Below, one piece after another: positions 48,007 through 59,054 of a stretch of 64,000 nt of DNA. Source of the stretch: Diadophis punctatus similis (taxonomy: Eukaryota; Chordata; Lepidosauria; Squamata; Dipsadidae); assembly GCA_023053685.1 (NCBI GenBank), contig JALIGW010000001.1, forward strand, positions 55,512,859 to 55,576,858. Reading direction: 5' to 3'. Position numbers and translations under genes: made by a program. The notes under the pieces were generated by a model. The model saw only the letters and a list, made by a program, of their open reading frames with translations, searched no databases and was not told where the DNA came from. Position 1 is the first letter of the stretch. Each line of letters starts with the position of its first letter.

Positions 48007-48404
48007 AAAATTGAAAAAGTAGAGTGGGGGAGGCTCTACTTTTTGTTTTTGTAATTTTGTAGTGATTCTTCTTACTGCAATAATAAATTTTTACAAGCTT
48101 AAGTTTTGTGAAACAACAAATTACATCTGCAAAATAGGACAAACATGCTTTTAAGTATATATAATTACTTAAAATTAGAAGAAACCATAATAAACACAAT
48201 GCAAATACACATTCACAAGGTTTGGTCTATATATTTTTAGGTTTTAGAAATTAAAAAGTATACACACCTAACAACAACAACAAAATAACAGCCCATAGTC
48301 ACCAGCACCCTAGTATCAGAGAGATTACTTTGGAAATTTTTATTTTAATACGTATCTTTTTTGACTATATATATATATAGATAGGGGATAGGGGATTTTA
48401 CACT

Positions 48405-48432
48405 CTGACGAAGTCAACGGGTTGACGAAAGC
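48405..48432 (+). other. hammerhead-like motif near LEFTY
   Basis: CTGACGA, then a hairpin GTCAAC-GG-GTTGAC, then GAAAGC. One extra A sits between the conserved CUGANGA and the stem, so it departs from the canonical hammerhead core. Confidence 0.35.
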
Positions 48433-48486
48433 TTAGCAATTTTAATAGTAGTTTTAAATAAAATTTTAAATGTTCCAGAGATCGTG

Positions 48487-48507
48487 ATGGCAATCACTTC
48501 TTTATCC

Positions 48508-48562
<55 letters not shown>

Positions 48563-48564
48563 TG

Positions 48565-48598
<34 letters not shown>

Positions 48599-48612
48599 TG
48601 TATGTATGTATG

Positions 48613-48687
<75 letters not shown>

Positions 48688-48706
48688 ATAAAGAAGCGAT
48701 TGCCAT
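48487..48706. repeat. 23-bp inverted repeat around TA/ATGT microsatellite
   Basis: Left arm 48487-48509 (ATGGCAATCACTTC...) and right arm 48684-48706 (ATGGATAAAGAAGC...) are complementary at 22 of 23 positions. Between them lies (TA)n-(TGTA)n-(TA)n. All open frames here are repeat artefacts ([13 protein letters not shown]). Confidence 0.9.
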
Positions 48707-49060
48707 ATATATATATATATTATATAACATATATAATATAATTAGTGTGCTGTTCCTCCGAATGGTGGCTAATTTATACTTCCCCTGCCACCTTGCAAAT
48801 CCATGTGTTTACTCCAAGAACAAAAGGCTCTTCAAGTAACATAGCTCCCATTGTATAGATATATTTTCTGGAATGGGGCTACCTAAGGAGAAAAATATAA
48901 ATTAAGTAAGAACACTAAGCTGCTCAATATTCCTATGTTATTACTTAAACTTGGGAAGGTGTGACCATGGCTTGGATGTATCCAATGAGATGTAACACTT
49001 CCACTTCCTCTGCCTCACTTCAGCTTGTGGAATTTGTTATGCCAGTGATATCCCACTCAC

Positions 49061-49068
49061 TATATAAA
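49061..49068 (+). promoter_or_regulatory. LEFTY: LEFTY TATA box
   Basis: TATATAAA, 143 bp upstream of the LEFTY ATG, implying a start near 49090 and a 5'UTR of about 110 nt. A CCAAT motif lies near 48979. This is a focused TATA promoter, unlike the CpG promoter of the neighbouring TMEM63A. Confidence 0.75.
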
Positions 49069-49203
49069 GGCATCCTATGAGTTCTCCTTCCCACTCAGGC
49101 AGCCTGCAGCTTCACAGCACAATCTCTTCTCAGCACAAGAAAAACTTGTGCTGAGAAAGGAGAGATTTAGGGAGTCTTTTCCTATTTGATTGATTGGCAA
49201 AGG

Positions 49204-49471
49204 ATGGCTGTGAATCTTAGCTGGGTCTTAACCTCTGCCCTGTTCCTAGCTGCCACCACTGCTGGATTTAGCGAGAAAGGACTCAAGCAAATATTGCTGG
49301 AGAAACTGAAACTTCCAGATGTCCCCGCTCTCCAGATGACTGACCTGGAAAATCTAATGATTCCAGAGAATATAAGGAATAAATATATGTCCATGATGGC
49401 GCGGCACCGAGTGAAACGAAGAGCATTGCCAAGTTTAGCTGGGATCTTGAGAGGAGTTCCAGGCAACGCAG
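49204..49471 (+). CDS. LEFTY: LEFTY exon 1 (coding part)
   Basis: ATG at 49204, about 110 nt below the predicted start site. Encodes the signal peptide (SWVLTSALFLAATTA) and the propeptide start with LPDVPALQMTDLENLMIPEN, then RVKR. Donor GTAAAC at 49472, phase 1. Confidence 0.94.
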
Positions 49472-52400
49472 GTAAACTTGGTCTCATGTTTGCATGAAGC
49501 TAAAAGCAAATTCTCCATCCCCATTTGAAATCTGAAACTTCATCAGTGCCAACTGCTTAATAGATTTAATCCAAACCACAGGAAGACAGGATTTCGAAGA
49601 TATTTTAAGCTAAATGTGTCCACAAAGATGAAATTTGAAGTTCAGAATTTGTCTGGAAATCTAATTTATTTCTCATAAAGGGGAGATGAGGTAGTGTTGA
49701 TAGCCAGTTTTAAAGATTAAAGCATAACCTAGATGTTATTATATTGTTGTATTGTTCATAAAGTTATGTTGCTTTCCTTGCAAAGACTGAATACATTGCA
49801 TTTATTTACTGTAACACAATCTTAAATGTGATTACTGAGAAAAATATTTGCTATTTAAGCACATTTTCTCCTAAATGAGGCTGATCCCTACTTTGTCGAA
49901 TATCAGATGAAAACATAATCACAAACTATGTAATTGTTATTTAAAAACAAATGAAGGGAAGTCCCATGTTATGGCTCTCACGACATAAAGAAAGAATTTT
50001 TGGGTGACTCAAACAATGAGAAATGTTGATAAAGGAAAAGAGATTTAATTTGCTTTGAAAGTTGTACATGTATTATTTTTAAAGTATTGAAAATACATGA
50101 TGCATTTTGGGAGAAAAAAACATTGATGATTAAAGCAATTTTGTAAAACAATTATGCTGCCTGGAAACTCTTTGCCCAACATATCTGGAGGGTACCAGGT
50201 TGTGGAAAGGAAATCATGAGTAGATTTATCTTCTCTAAATATATGTCTTAACAGATGACAGTATATGACCTCCATTTGAGACATTAGTAGCAATAGCAAT
50301 AGCAATAGCACTTAGACTTATATACCGCTTCATAGTGCTTTACAGCCCTCTCTAAGCGGTTTACAGAGTTCAGCATATTGCCCCCAACAATCTGGGTCCT
50401 CATTTTACCGACCTCAGAAGAATGGAAGGCTGAGTCAACCTTGAGCCGGTGAGATTTGAACAGCTGAACTGCTGAACTAGCAGTCAGCTGAAGTAGGTTG
50501 CAGTGCTGCTTTTAACCACTGTGCCACCTCGTAAGAAAACATTGTCTAGTAAGAAAGCATTGTCATGAACAAATACCATAAAGCTTTATTGATTTAAATA
50601 TATGTGGTTGACACAGGTCTTACTAATCACTATTTACAATTTTTATACTGTGTTTATGTAAAGGAAGGATTGACAAGTGCAAGATGGTAACAAAAAATAG
50701 AAGGAATTGGATGTCCATCTGTCTTCCTCTAGAATTTCAATAAGTGATCTATTTCATGTTATTATTACTTAAAACAGCCTTTGATAATCAGATGTCTTCC
50801 AGATATGATGTATTATACAGTACAATCTCTACCAGATAATTGAAACATCACTCTTCCTGAGAAATAAAGAATGTCTTGTATTTCCTGTATTATGATTTAA
50901 AAGTGTTCCTTCTGTTTCCATCCACAAAGATATCTCAGGAGACATTCTCTATTCAGACACCACCCGTCAGAACCTGATCTTCGACATGGAGGGCAGGATT
51001 CCAGAAAACTGTGAAGTCACCATGGCTGAACTGAAGCTTTTCAAAAAGCCCCTGGACAAGAAACATCTGCCCAGCAGGCAGTCACAAAGACCAGTCATGA
51101 ATGCAAGGGTGACCGTGTACTGGGTGCAACTTCAAGATAATGGCACTAACCGGACCTCTTTAATTGATTCCAGGTATGAAGGAGAGTTCACAGTCTCTTA
51201 CAGTATTTTGCAGCATGGGAAGATTATTTTGTCTCCAATATAGCCAGCTTAAAATTGTATAGTCAACATAATATAATTTAAACAATGTTTCTACAATTTA
51301 TTTATTTATTTATTATTATTTTATTGGTCACATTTGTATGCCACCCACCCTACAGAGACTCTGGGCAGCTCACAACAATAAAAATTTACATGCAACAATA
51401 AATATAAAAAGCATTAAAAACAATGATTATCAAAACATTAAAAAACATTAAAAGCAACAATTTAAAAACCCATACAATAATTCATTCATGGGGCCAAGAG
51501 TGATCGGTGTTATATTAAAATCATTGGTCCCAGGCCTGTCGACAAAGCCATGTTTTTAGTGCTTTTCTGAAGGCTGGCAGGGTGGGAATAATGCGGATCT
51601 CGGGGGGGTAATGTATTCCAGAGAGCTGGTGCTGCCGCAGAGAAGGCCCTCGTTCGTGGGCCCGCCAGCTGACATTGTTTGGCTGACAGGACCACCAGCA
51701 GACCAACTCTGTGGGCTCTAATCGGTCTTAGGGAGGTATGTTGGAGAAGGTAGTCTCGGAGGTAAACTGGTCCTAAGCCATTCATTTTTTTAGTACTTTC
51801 TAAGAACTTAATAATATATAAGCTGGTTCACATACTGTGTTTGGCTTAATGTAAGTGTCTGTGAATTCAGTTACTATTGTTAATAAATAATGGTTTACAG
51901 TTTGTAGCAATGTATGCATCTATGTTGCTGTAAACCATGTAATCTATAATGATTCAATCTGATATGTGAATGCAGCCACTTGTTCTCCTGATAAATTATG
52001 ATATTAGCCTTGAAACATAGATTAAGCCAGGGTCTCAATCTCAAGAGCGTGAAGACAGCACCCACAACATTGGGCTAGCCATACAAAATAGATTTGAAAT
52101 AAGGCATAGCTACTATTTCTGGACTTCAGATATCAAAATAACCACTCAGTAATAGCAAAGAGTTAAAAGTGTCTGTGTCTCTTTAGTGCCATGTAAGGGT
52201 CATCTAGATTTTGCAGTTTGGATATAACAGCCATAAAATAAGGTATTTGTCTATGTAGATATTTTAATGGTTTTCAGATAGCTTCACATGATTTCTAAAA
52301 ACATGAAAATTTAGAATCACAAAAATATTTTATTCCCAGTGACTTAAAAATATTCCAATAAAAGAAACAGAAGACAGCAACACAAATAATAATTCTTACT

Positions 52401-55168
52401 TTAAGATTCAGAGATTTATTTTCATGAGCAATTTGGAACATGAACAACCATCATAACATTACTTACATCAATAACCCATTGCAATGAGGTCCAGAGACGA
52501 TAACGAGGTCCAACAAGGAATAGCTACGGCCAATGACCCCGATCTGAAACCCATCTCCTTCTTTTATACATTTCTTCTGACAGCCCCTCAGCAAGTGGAA
52601 TTTTGCTGAATTTACTTCCTTGTACTTGTATATTTCCCATCAAGTAGCACATTCTTGGGTGTACATGTGAAATCTCCTACCATCTACTACCTTCAGTTCC
52701 TTATTTCCAAGCGTTTTAATGTTCTTAGCCCGAAATAGCCTCTGAAACGATCCTCTCTGTAAAATACATGTTATGAAATTACATTTAGCACAGCAAATTA
52801 CAAATATCTCTTTTTTCTTAAGAAATCATAACAAATCAATCCAGACCTGCTATCATTTTTTAGGCCTATATCATCACCTTCAGCTTTCTTCTTCTCACAC
52901 CAGTCTAGATCAATATATGTTACATTTTGGATTTATCAGTTGTATTTAATTGGTAGCAGAAATTACAATAGGGACCAAATTCTTCTTTGTTTTATACTAT
53001 TTTGTATATTGTAGCATTAATTTAATAACTGTTCTACTTTTCATTCATTTATTTACAGTATGTCTGTACCATTTGTGCATTTTGCCCATAATTTGTTTGA
53101 ATATAGTATATTTTTACTCTGTCCAAATGTTATTTTTTTAATAGTTTCTAGAAAAAGGAAGTTAAAGTAAAAGCCTATGTTAGAAGCTATTATTGTTAGT
53201 ATTCTCATTATTATTATTCTATTCATAGTATGTTTGCATTAACCAAAATACTCTAAGCCTAGATAAGCATTTCTTGCTTTTTAAACTTTAGATTAGTTCC
53301 CATTATGGAGTCTGGTTGGAGGAATTTTGATGTTACTCAGGCTGTACATTTCTGGCTGAAAACAAAAGCCTCTGGACCAATGCTCCTGGAGATTTGGATT
53401 GAAGGAGAAAGATTAGGCAGCTATGCCTCTGAAATGGCCAAAGTTGTGCGTTTTACATCACAGGACCCTTCAGATAAGGCACTAGGCAAACCAGAGTTGG
53501 TCCTTTACACTCTTAACTTGGAAGAATATGGGTAAGTGTTATGTTATTTCTGTATAGTGACATTGTTTCATTTCTGTCTTTCATGATGAAAAAAAAAATC
53601 CCAGACAAAAATTTGGCAGCTTCCAAACTATACTGAATAATGTTTACTTGAAGCTAAAGTCAACTGGATTTTTAGTTAGGTTATTCAAGATAGTGGCTGT
53701 TTTGTATGTCCTTTATCTTGTTCAATTGCAAATAAGTCCATGTTCAACAAGACTGAAGAAAGTTGGCATGACCTTGAATTTTTGCTTGCTTGCTTCTGAA
53801 TAAATGTTCATAGAGTGGCATACAGATCATTTCTCATTTCACAACTAGTACAAACACTTTACATGAACAGTAATACTTTAGCCAACCACATCTGGGAGTG
53901 CTTCTGCTGGGAGGGGAGGAAATCTGGAATTAGTCTGTATTTGATTAATTAAAATAACACACCAGAGAGGAATATAATCTATAATTGCTACAGGTATATA
54001 GTAAATTTATGTATACACACACGCACACACACACACATGTGCACACACACACACACAAAATGAATGTGATGCAGGAGCCGAGGTGGCACAGTGGTTAAAA
54101 GCAGCACTGCAACCTACTTCAGCTGACTGCTAGTTCAGCAGTTCAGCTGTTCAAATCTCACCGGCTCAAGGTTGACTCAGCCTTCCATCCTTCTGAGGTC
54201 GGTAAAATGAGGACCCAGATTGTTGGGGGCAATATGCTGAACTCTATAAACCGCTTAGAGAGGGCTGTAAAGCACTATGAAGCGGTATATAAGTCTAAGT
54301 GCTAAGAATATAGAGTGGCTTACAGTACAAATACTTGATCATCAAGCAGTAAGTTAGGTAATGTTAGACGAGTCATTATAATCTGCCTGCCATAACTGTT
54401 AGAGGAAAGTCTGTAGAGATTCCCAGTCATCCAGGTCATGGTTGTCCCAAAGGTGTTTTTTCAGGAGGCAACTGGACTTTCTTGACTTTCATTCCCCACT
54501 ATCCTGTCAGAGCTGAAGAAGATTATTGGATGGGAAGCGAAACGTCTTCAAAGAAAAAACAAAGTCCAGTTTCCTCCTGAAAAAGCACCTTTGGAACAAC
54601 TGTTAGAGGGGGGAAATGGAACATGTTGAAGTAGTGTGTGAGACAAAAGCCAAGAGAGTTGAGCATGTAATCAATAAACCGATAACATCATTAAAACAAT
54701 CAAAGATATATTTTTGTTCTTGCCTAAAGTTTTGTATGTGTCAGTCTGCTTCTTGCTGAAAACTTTCAGCAAGTGGGTCCAGTCCTCATCCTACATCTTA
54801 GATGAATATTGATTCTGCTTTTTAACAGAGGACCTGGGGACTGTGGAGAAGGAAGCATGATGGAGAAGTCTACCTGCTGCCGGCAAGAACATTATATCAA
54901 TTTCCGTGAGTTGACCTGGACTCAGTACTGGATTATTGAGCCAGCTGGCTATCAAGCTTACCATTGTGTGGGCAGCTGCTGGCAGCCGAAGAATTTGCTG
55001 CATCATTTTGGCTATGGAAAGAGATCCTGTGCTGTGGTGGAGAGTTCTCCTCTTCCCATGATGTATCTTGTCAAAAAGGGAAACTACACAGAAATTGAAG
55101 TGGCAGAGTTTCCTAATATGATTGTAGAAAAATGTGGCTGTATAATGAACAATATAGCTGTGATCTAA
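49204..55168 (+). CDS. LEFTY: LEFTY (left-right determination factor), 4 exons
   Basis: Secreted TGF-beta-superfamily protein that blocks Nodal signalling at its receptors and EGF-CFC co-receptors, limiting mesendoderm induction and keeping left identity on the left. Exons 49204-49471, 50930-51173, 53292-53531 and 54829-55168 join in phases 1, 2, 2 to 363 codons (human: 366). Signal peptide: residues 1-20. Propeptide with a furin-type RVKR at 69-72, aligned with the human RGKR site. Sequons NGT and NRT at 160-165, then SLIDSR. The mature domain has eight cysteines (256, 267, 268, 297, 301, 318, 353, 355) with the LEFTY pattern CCRQE, CVGSC and KCGC. It lacks the Cys that links dimers in other TGF-betas, as known for LEFTY. 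Non-mammals usually have one LEFTY, co-orthologous to LEFTY1 and LEFTY2, so no number is given. The TTG in frame upstream (49186) is not a start. Confidence 0.95.
50287..50531 (-). mobile_element. Sauria SINE in LEFTY intron 1
   Basis: Starts with the AGCAAT repeat and ACTTAGACTTATATACCGC, ends CACTGTGCCACCTCGTAAG. Same family as 23411 and 54075. A duplicated TAAGAAA(A/G)CATTGTC follows its right end. Confidence 0.93.
50930..51173 (+). CDS. LEFTY: LEFTY exon 2
   Basis: 244 nt after the acceptor CATCCACAAAG; donor GTATGA. Encodes the propeptide with FDMEGRIPENCEVTMAELKL and ARVTVYWVQ, sequons NGT and NRT, and SLIDS. The Arg codon is split across the intron. Confidence 0.95.
51298..51790 (-). 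repeat. L2 LINE 3' end, reverse, in LEFTY intron 2
   Basis: Starts with TTTATTTATTTATTATTATT, then TGTATGCCACCCACCC and CTCTGGGCAGCTCACAACA, and runs back into the coding end (CTGAAGGCTGGCAGGGTGGG, GACCAACTCTGTGGGCTC). Confidence 0.85.
53292..53531 (+). CDS. LEFTY: LEFTY exon 3
   Basis: 240 nt after AAACTTTAG; donor GTAAGT. Encodes ESGWRNFDVTQAVHFW and VVRFTSQ, the straitjacket/arm part of the propeptide, ending EEY. Confidence 0.95.
54012..54058 (+). repeat. (CA)n microsatellite in LEFTY intron 3
   Basis: About 22 CA dinucleotides with a few interruptions. Confidence 0.9.
54075..54306 (+). mobile_element. Sauria SINE in LEFTY intron 3
   Basis: Forward copy: GCCGAGGTGGCACAGTGGTT (A box) and GTTCAAATCTC (B box) through GAAGCGGTATATAAGTCTAA. 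Squamate SINE mobilised by BovB-type LINEs. Confidence 0.94.
54411..54603. repeat. inverted-arm repeat with hammerhead-like core
   Basis: CCCAAAGGTG... and GGCAACTGGACTTTCTTG arms face AAGTCCAGTTTCCTCC and AAAAGCACCTTTGG. The centre has CTGAAGA (54513-54519) and GCGAAACGTC. Similar to 35613-35780; possibly from a Penelope-like element. Confidence 0.55.
54829..55168 (+). CDS. LEFTY: LEFTY exon 4 (cystine-knot domain)
   Basis: Begins after TTTTTAACAG (the AG two bases further on would break the frame) and ends at TAA 55166-55168. Encodes the whole mature domain: STCCRQEHYINF, IEPAGYQAYHCVGSC, LPMMYLV and KCGCIMNN. The C-terminal tail after the last Cys is 8 residues, shorter than in mammals. 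Confidence 0.96.
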
Positions 55169-55172
55169 TAAA
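55167..55172 (+). terminator. LEFTY: AATAAA overlapping the LEFTY stop; possible distal poly(A) signal
   Basis: AATAAA begins inside the stop codon, which would leave almost no 3'UTR. Further AATAAA hexamers at 57053-57058 and in the AT-rich run near 57370 are alternatives. Which one is used cannot be decided from sequence. Confidence 0.25.
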
Positions 55173-58100
55173 CGTTCTCAACTGGTCAGTTACAAGGAAA
55201 TCTTTTTCTGCTTCAGCACAATAACTGCAACCGCAATACTTATTGCTCAGAATCCAAACCAGGTGTGGCATATTGAATCTAACTGCTAATCTTGTGGACA
55301 CATTCATTGCGCAATTCCAAAATCTCTCTTGGGGTAACGCTTGGATTAGGCAACTTCAAAGATATAAACCCTTTTAAGATCTTCAGATTTCTTCATGAGG
55401 CAAGATGCTAGAAAAAGTAAATGGAACTGGGGAGAAGGAAAATTAAACAAAAGCTTTGCCTGATCAGAGTTTAATGGAATGTAGAAGATGGAAATATTCA
55501 AGCTGAGCTCTTCCTGGGTTATTGATCTTTAGATTCCTTCAGAATTGCTCCTTAGATGGCTGGTACAAAGAAACAAACAAGTGATTGTTCCCAGATGTAC
55601 AGTAAATACTATTGCAGCTGTTATCAGAATTGGTTCAACTTCAGATTGGTTTAAAAATCCACCAAATAACAGTATTCAGAAGAAGATACATTTTATCTGA
55701 ATTTTGACAGAGGCTATAGTTTCCTAGGAACAACTGCTGTCCTGTTGCAGAGTAGATGCTAACGTAAAACTCTTGGTATTGGGACAAGATTGGAGACAGA
55801 TGGGTCTTTTACTTTATAGTTTTTTCATTTGTGTTAACAAGGGCAAGTGTATACTCTCCCACCAGACTCTCCTGAAGGATCTTTGTCAGAAAAGATCAGA
55901 TCCTAAGTGCCAGAAGACAAGTTTACTATTTTACAAGAATGTCCTACATACAGTATGATTTTCTCCCATTGATATGAATGGCAGCTATTCATTTCCTATA
56001 AGAAGAGTAAAGGAGTATTTCAAGAATACCAAAAGAGTAGAAGTTGGAATCTATATGTTCTTAGCAATGGAGAATCACAGCGGATATCACCCATATAGCT
56101 TCCTTCCTTTCATCTCTTACCTTTAACATGATTTTCTATCATCTTTAAAAATTGACCCAGAATTATATTGCCTTCTATAAGACAAGATCTTTTTATACAG
56201 TACCAGATATACTAAAACTGACCACCTTATGTTTGTTCTGGGTTTATGTTGGCTGTCAGTTTGTTCCAACTGAGATCTGCAGTGCTATTTATTACCTTTA
56301 AAGCTGGAGATTATTTGTGTTTATATTACAGGAAAGAACACTGCTTGTGGGATGATGATGATGATGATAATAATAACAGAGTTGGAAGGGACCTTGGAGG
56401 TCTTCTAGTCCAACCCCCTGCGTAGGCAGGAAACCCTAATGATCTCTTCTTCACTCACTAAGGTAATCTAAAGAGACTACCTACATCAAGCTACTCAGTT
56501 TCATTGGGCAGCATCCCATAATGTCCTCTTCATTAAGAAATCTCTCTTTAAATGGATGTTTAACTATTTATTATTATTATAATTCATTTTAACAGCCTTT
56601 GTTTTATATTTTTCCATATAAATTTATTTAATTAAATAAATAAATGTCACAGACAGACCTCAATAGTTATGTCATCTAGTATTTAAAGTCCAACTGATTT
56701 TATAGGAAGAGTTAAATCTTTACTTACCTCTTTCTGGCTGTAGTCAATGACGCAACACTACTCAACATTGGCTAAATGAGGACAAAGATATGCTCAGTAT
56801 GAGATACAATTAACTACAAATCATGGTTGAACAGAGAGCTGAATTTTCTATCTCATTCATAATCAGTAACTATAATAACAAGCACTTATCTGTAAATAAT
56901 GCAGAATTCATGTATGTGTCTTCTTAGAAACCAATATGTGTTATCTCAGCAAAGAATATTTTTTTAAAAAAGAAAAATGTCTCCAATTTTGCATAAGCAC
57001 ACTGCCTGTCTGCTGCTCATTAAAGCAGCCCAACTTCCCCCCCACCACTTTAAATAAAGGTGCAGATGATTTTAAGAGACAACTTATTACAGTAGCTGTG
57101 CCTTTTTTAAGGCTTGCACAGAAGATTGAAACAGCTATGCTACTTTAATGAATAGCAGAGCTATGCTCTCTTGAGATCTTGAGTATTTTTGAATTATTGT
57201 TGGACTGTGCACAGCCCGGTTGCTTAATAACTAAACATAGAACCATAAATCCTATAAGTGAGATATGTGAAAAAATATTTGCTTAAGCATGTTTTTGATG
57301 GTAGTATTATTTTTAATATACAAATTGTGTTTGATGAATTTTCTTAATTTGTGCATATGTGAAATGCTATAAAATAAAATATAAAATCAACACAATGGGG
57401 CTTTTTATTTCTATCTTTCATAAGCATCTAAATAATGTATCATTTAATAATAAAGTAATTTTACAATGGTAGATCATTATAGCAAGTTCTAGCAGAAAAG
57501 CAACTCAGGGAGTAAACAGAGTCACATGAAAAGGTCTCAAGAACAACAGCTTTGTATGCTTATTTAAAGCATTTATATGGCCATTCAACTCAAGTATAAC
57601 TCTGGGCAGCATACCCAGAGTATCAGTAAGCAAAAATATGAAAACATATAACTATGCTAATCATCAGACAAAAAATCCACACTGAAACAATCCCTTTATT
57701 ATGACAATAGAAGATTTACAATTTCAAAATCTTTTCATCAGTCAAGACAACTAGACTTTGGAGGAAATGGGAAGAGATGGGGGAAAGAGGTGGCTGATAT
57801 TTGAAGAGTCTATGAGTGCTCTTGTCCTTTAAAACCAACGTGAATTATCACAATCAGAAGTGAAGAGACATGATGAATTTGAGAACTGTCTTGCTTTATT
57901 TATATGTCTAAAACTCAACTGCATTTTCAGTTTACCTCAAAAATTAATATATGTATAACTCTGAAGTTCCAACATTAATATATTTTTAAAAAGCTGGATT
58001 AGAGATATATCTCCTCACCTATTTGAAATATTAGGTTACAACATTTGGTTACAGAGACAATGGAACTGAGCATTTCCTGGATTGCTGTTTACTTTATGAC

Positions 58101-58370
58101 TGAACTTCAGATAATTATGAGGGATGGTTTCCTTTTAGTGAAAAGTATATAATGTTTATAAAACTTTAAAAATTGGGACTGAGAAGGACACTATTAAACT
58201 CCTGTTTGGGACTGATTCATACCCTGCCATACTTTTAGTATGACTGCCTGAATACAGCCGAGTATGACAAATAGTGAACAAAATAATAAAGCTTCCACGT
58301 TCAAGTATGCTTGACCTCAATTTGATGTTCTCCAGCCTCAGTTCCCTTGAATGTTAATCCATATGGTCAG
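55173..58370. other. LEFTY 3' flank, no gene recognised
   Basis: May include the LEFTY 3'UTR up to AATAAA at 57053 or later. Otherwise AT-rich, with one CR1 end (56354-56450) and an L2 tail remnant. Confidence 0.4.
56354..56450 (-). repeat. CR1 LINE 3' end with short microsatellite
   Basis: (GAT)n(AAT)n followed by CAGAGTTGGAAGGGACCTTG and TCTAGTCCAACCCCCTGC. Same CR1 end as at 45711, here with a trinucleotide tail. Confidence 0.8.
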
Positions 58371-58382
58371 AATAGTTCCTTC

Positions 58383-58571
58383 CAGCGGTGGGTTGCTCCC
58401 GGTTCGGCTCAGTTCTAAGAACCAGTAGCGCCAGTGGTGGGAAGCTCCGCCCACCCGCCCAGGACACTCCACCCACCCACCCTGGACACTCTGCTCATCT
58501 GCCCAGGACACTTCTGCGCATGCAGAGAACGCGCGCAAACGGGTAGTAAAGGGTTTTAGAACCCACTACTG
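58383..58571. mobile_element. hAT-type MITE, TSD GTTCCTTC/GTTCTTTC
   Basis: Ends CAGCGGTGGGTTGC and GAACCCACTACTG. TSD 7 of 8 (58375-58382, 58572-58579). Interior with repeated GGACACTC/CCACCC motifs. Confidence 0.88.
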
Positions 58572-58911
58572 GTTCTTTCTACACATAGGAAGGAATAATG
58601 GAAATGTGTCAGAGTTACTATTCTCAAAATTCACAGCATAGTACCAACTGGAGAGCAGACAATTGGAGATATCTGATCCATATTGGCCAGGTTGACAAAT
58701 TAATTTTGTTAACCATGGTTTCTTGAATAAATCACAATTGAATTCATTCAGATAATGCACTAGTAGGCATTAGTTGTGGTCTCCTAATCAGAAAGCTGCC
58801 TGGAAACCTAGCAAATTACCTCTATGACTTAGGAAAATATGGCTATCCAGCTACTATAGCAGCAGTTTAAAATCCAGGAGTAAATCTCCGGAGATTAATA
58901 TTCACCAACAA

Positions 58912-59054
58912 GCTGCTGTGGCCTAGAGGTGGAGCTCTTGCCTCACAATCAGGAGGTTGTGAGTTCGATCCTAGGTAGAGGCAGATGTATGGGTCTCCTG
59001 CTTGGGCAGGGAGTTGGACTAGATGACCTGCAAGGTCCCTTCCAACTCTCTTAA
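58912..59054 (+). mobile_element. tRNA-derived SINE with CR1-like tail
   Basis: A box TGGCCTAGAGG at 58919, B box GTTCGATCC at 58974-58982, then a tail with GGAGTTGGACTAGATGACC and CCTTCCAACTC, which is the 3' end of CR1 LINEs. It ends exactly where the L2 element begins. Not a functional tRNA gene: no tRNA body is closed after the B box. Confidence 0.75.

Noticed and set aside
48484..48839. Frames rich in IY or MYVC repeats
   Set aside because: Translations of a TA/TGTA microsatellite.
49186..49203. TTG-initiated extension of LEFTY exon 1
   Set aside because: Not an ATG; the ATG at 49204 gives a proper signal peptide.
58912..58990. tRNA gene
   Set aside because: A and B boxes are present, but the acceptor stem does not close and a CR1-like SINE tail follows.
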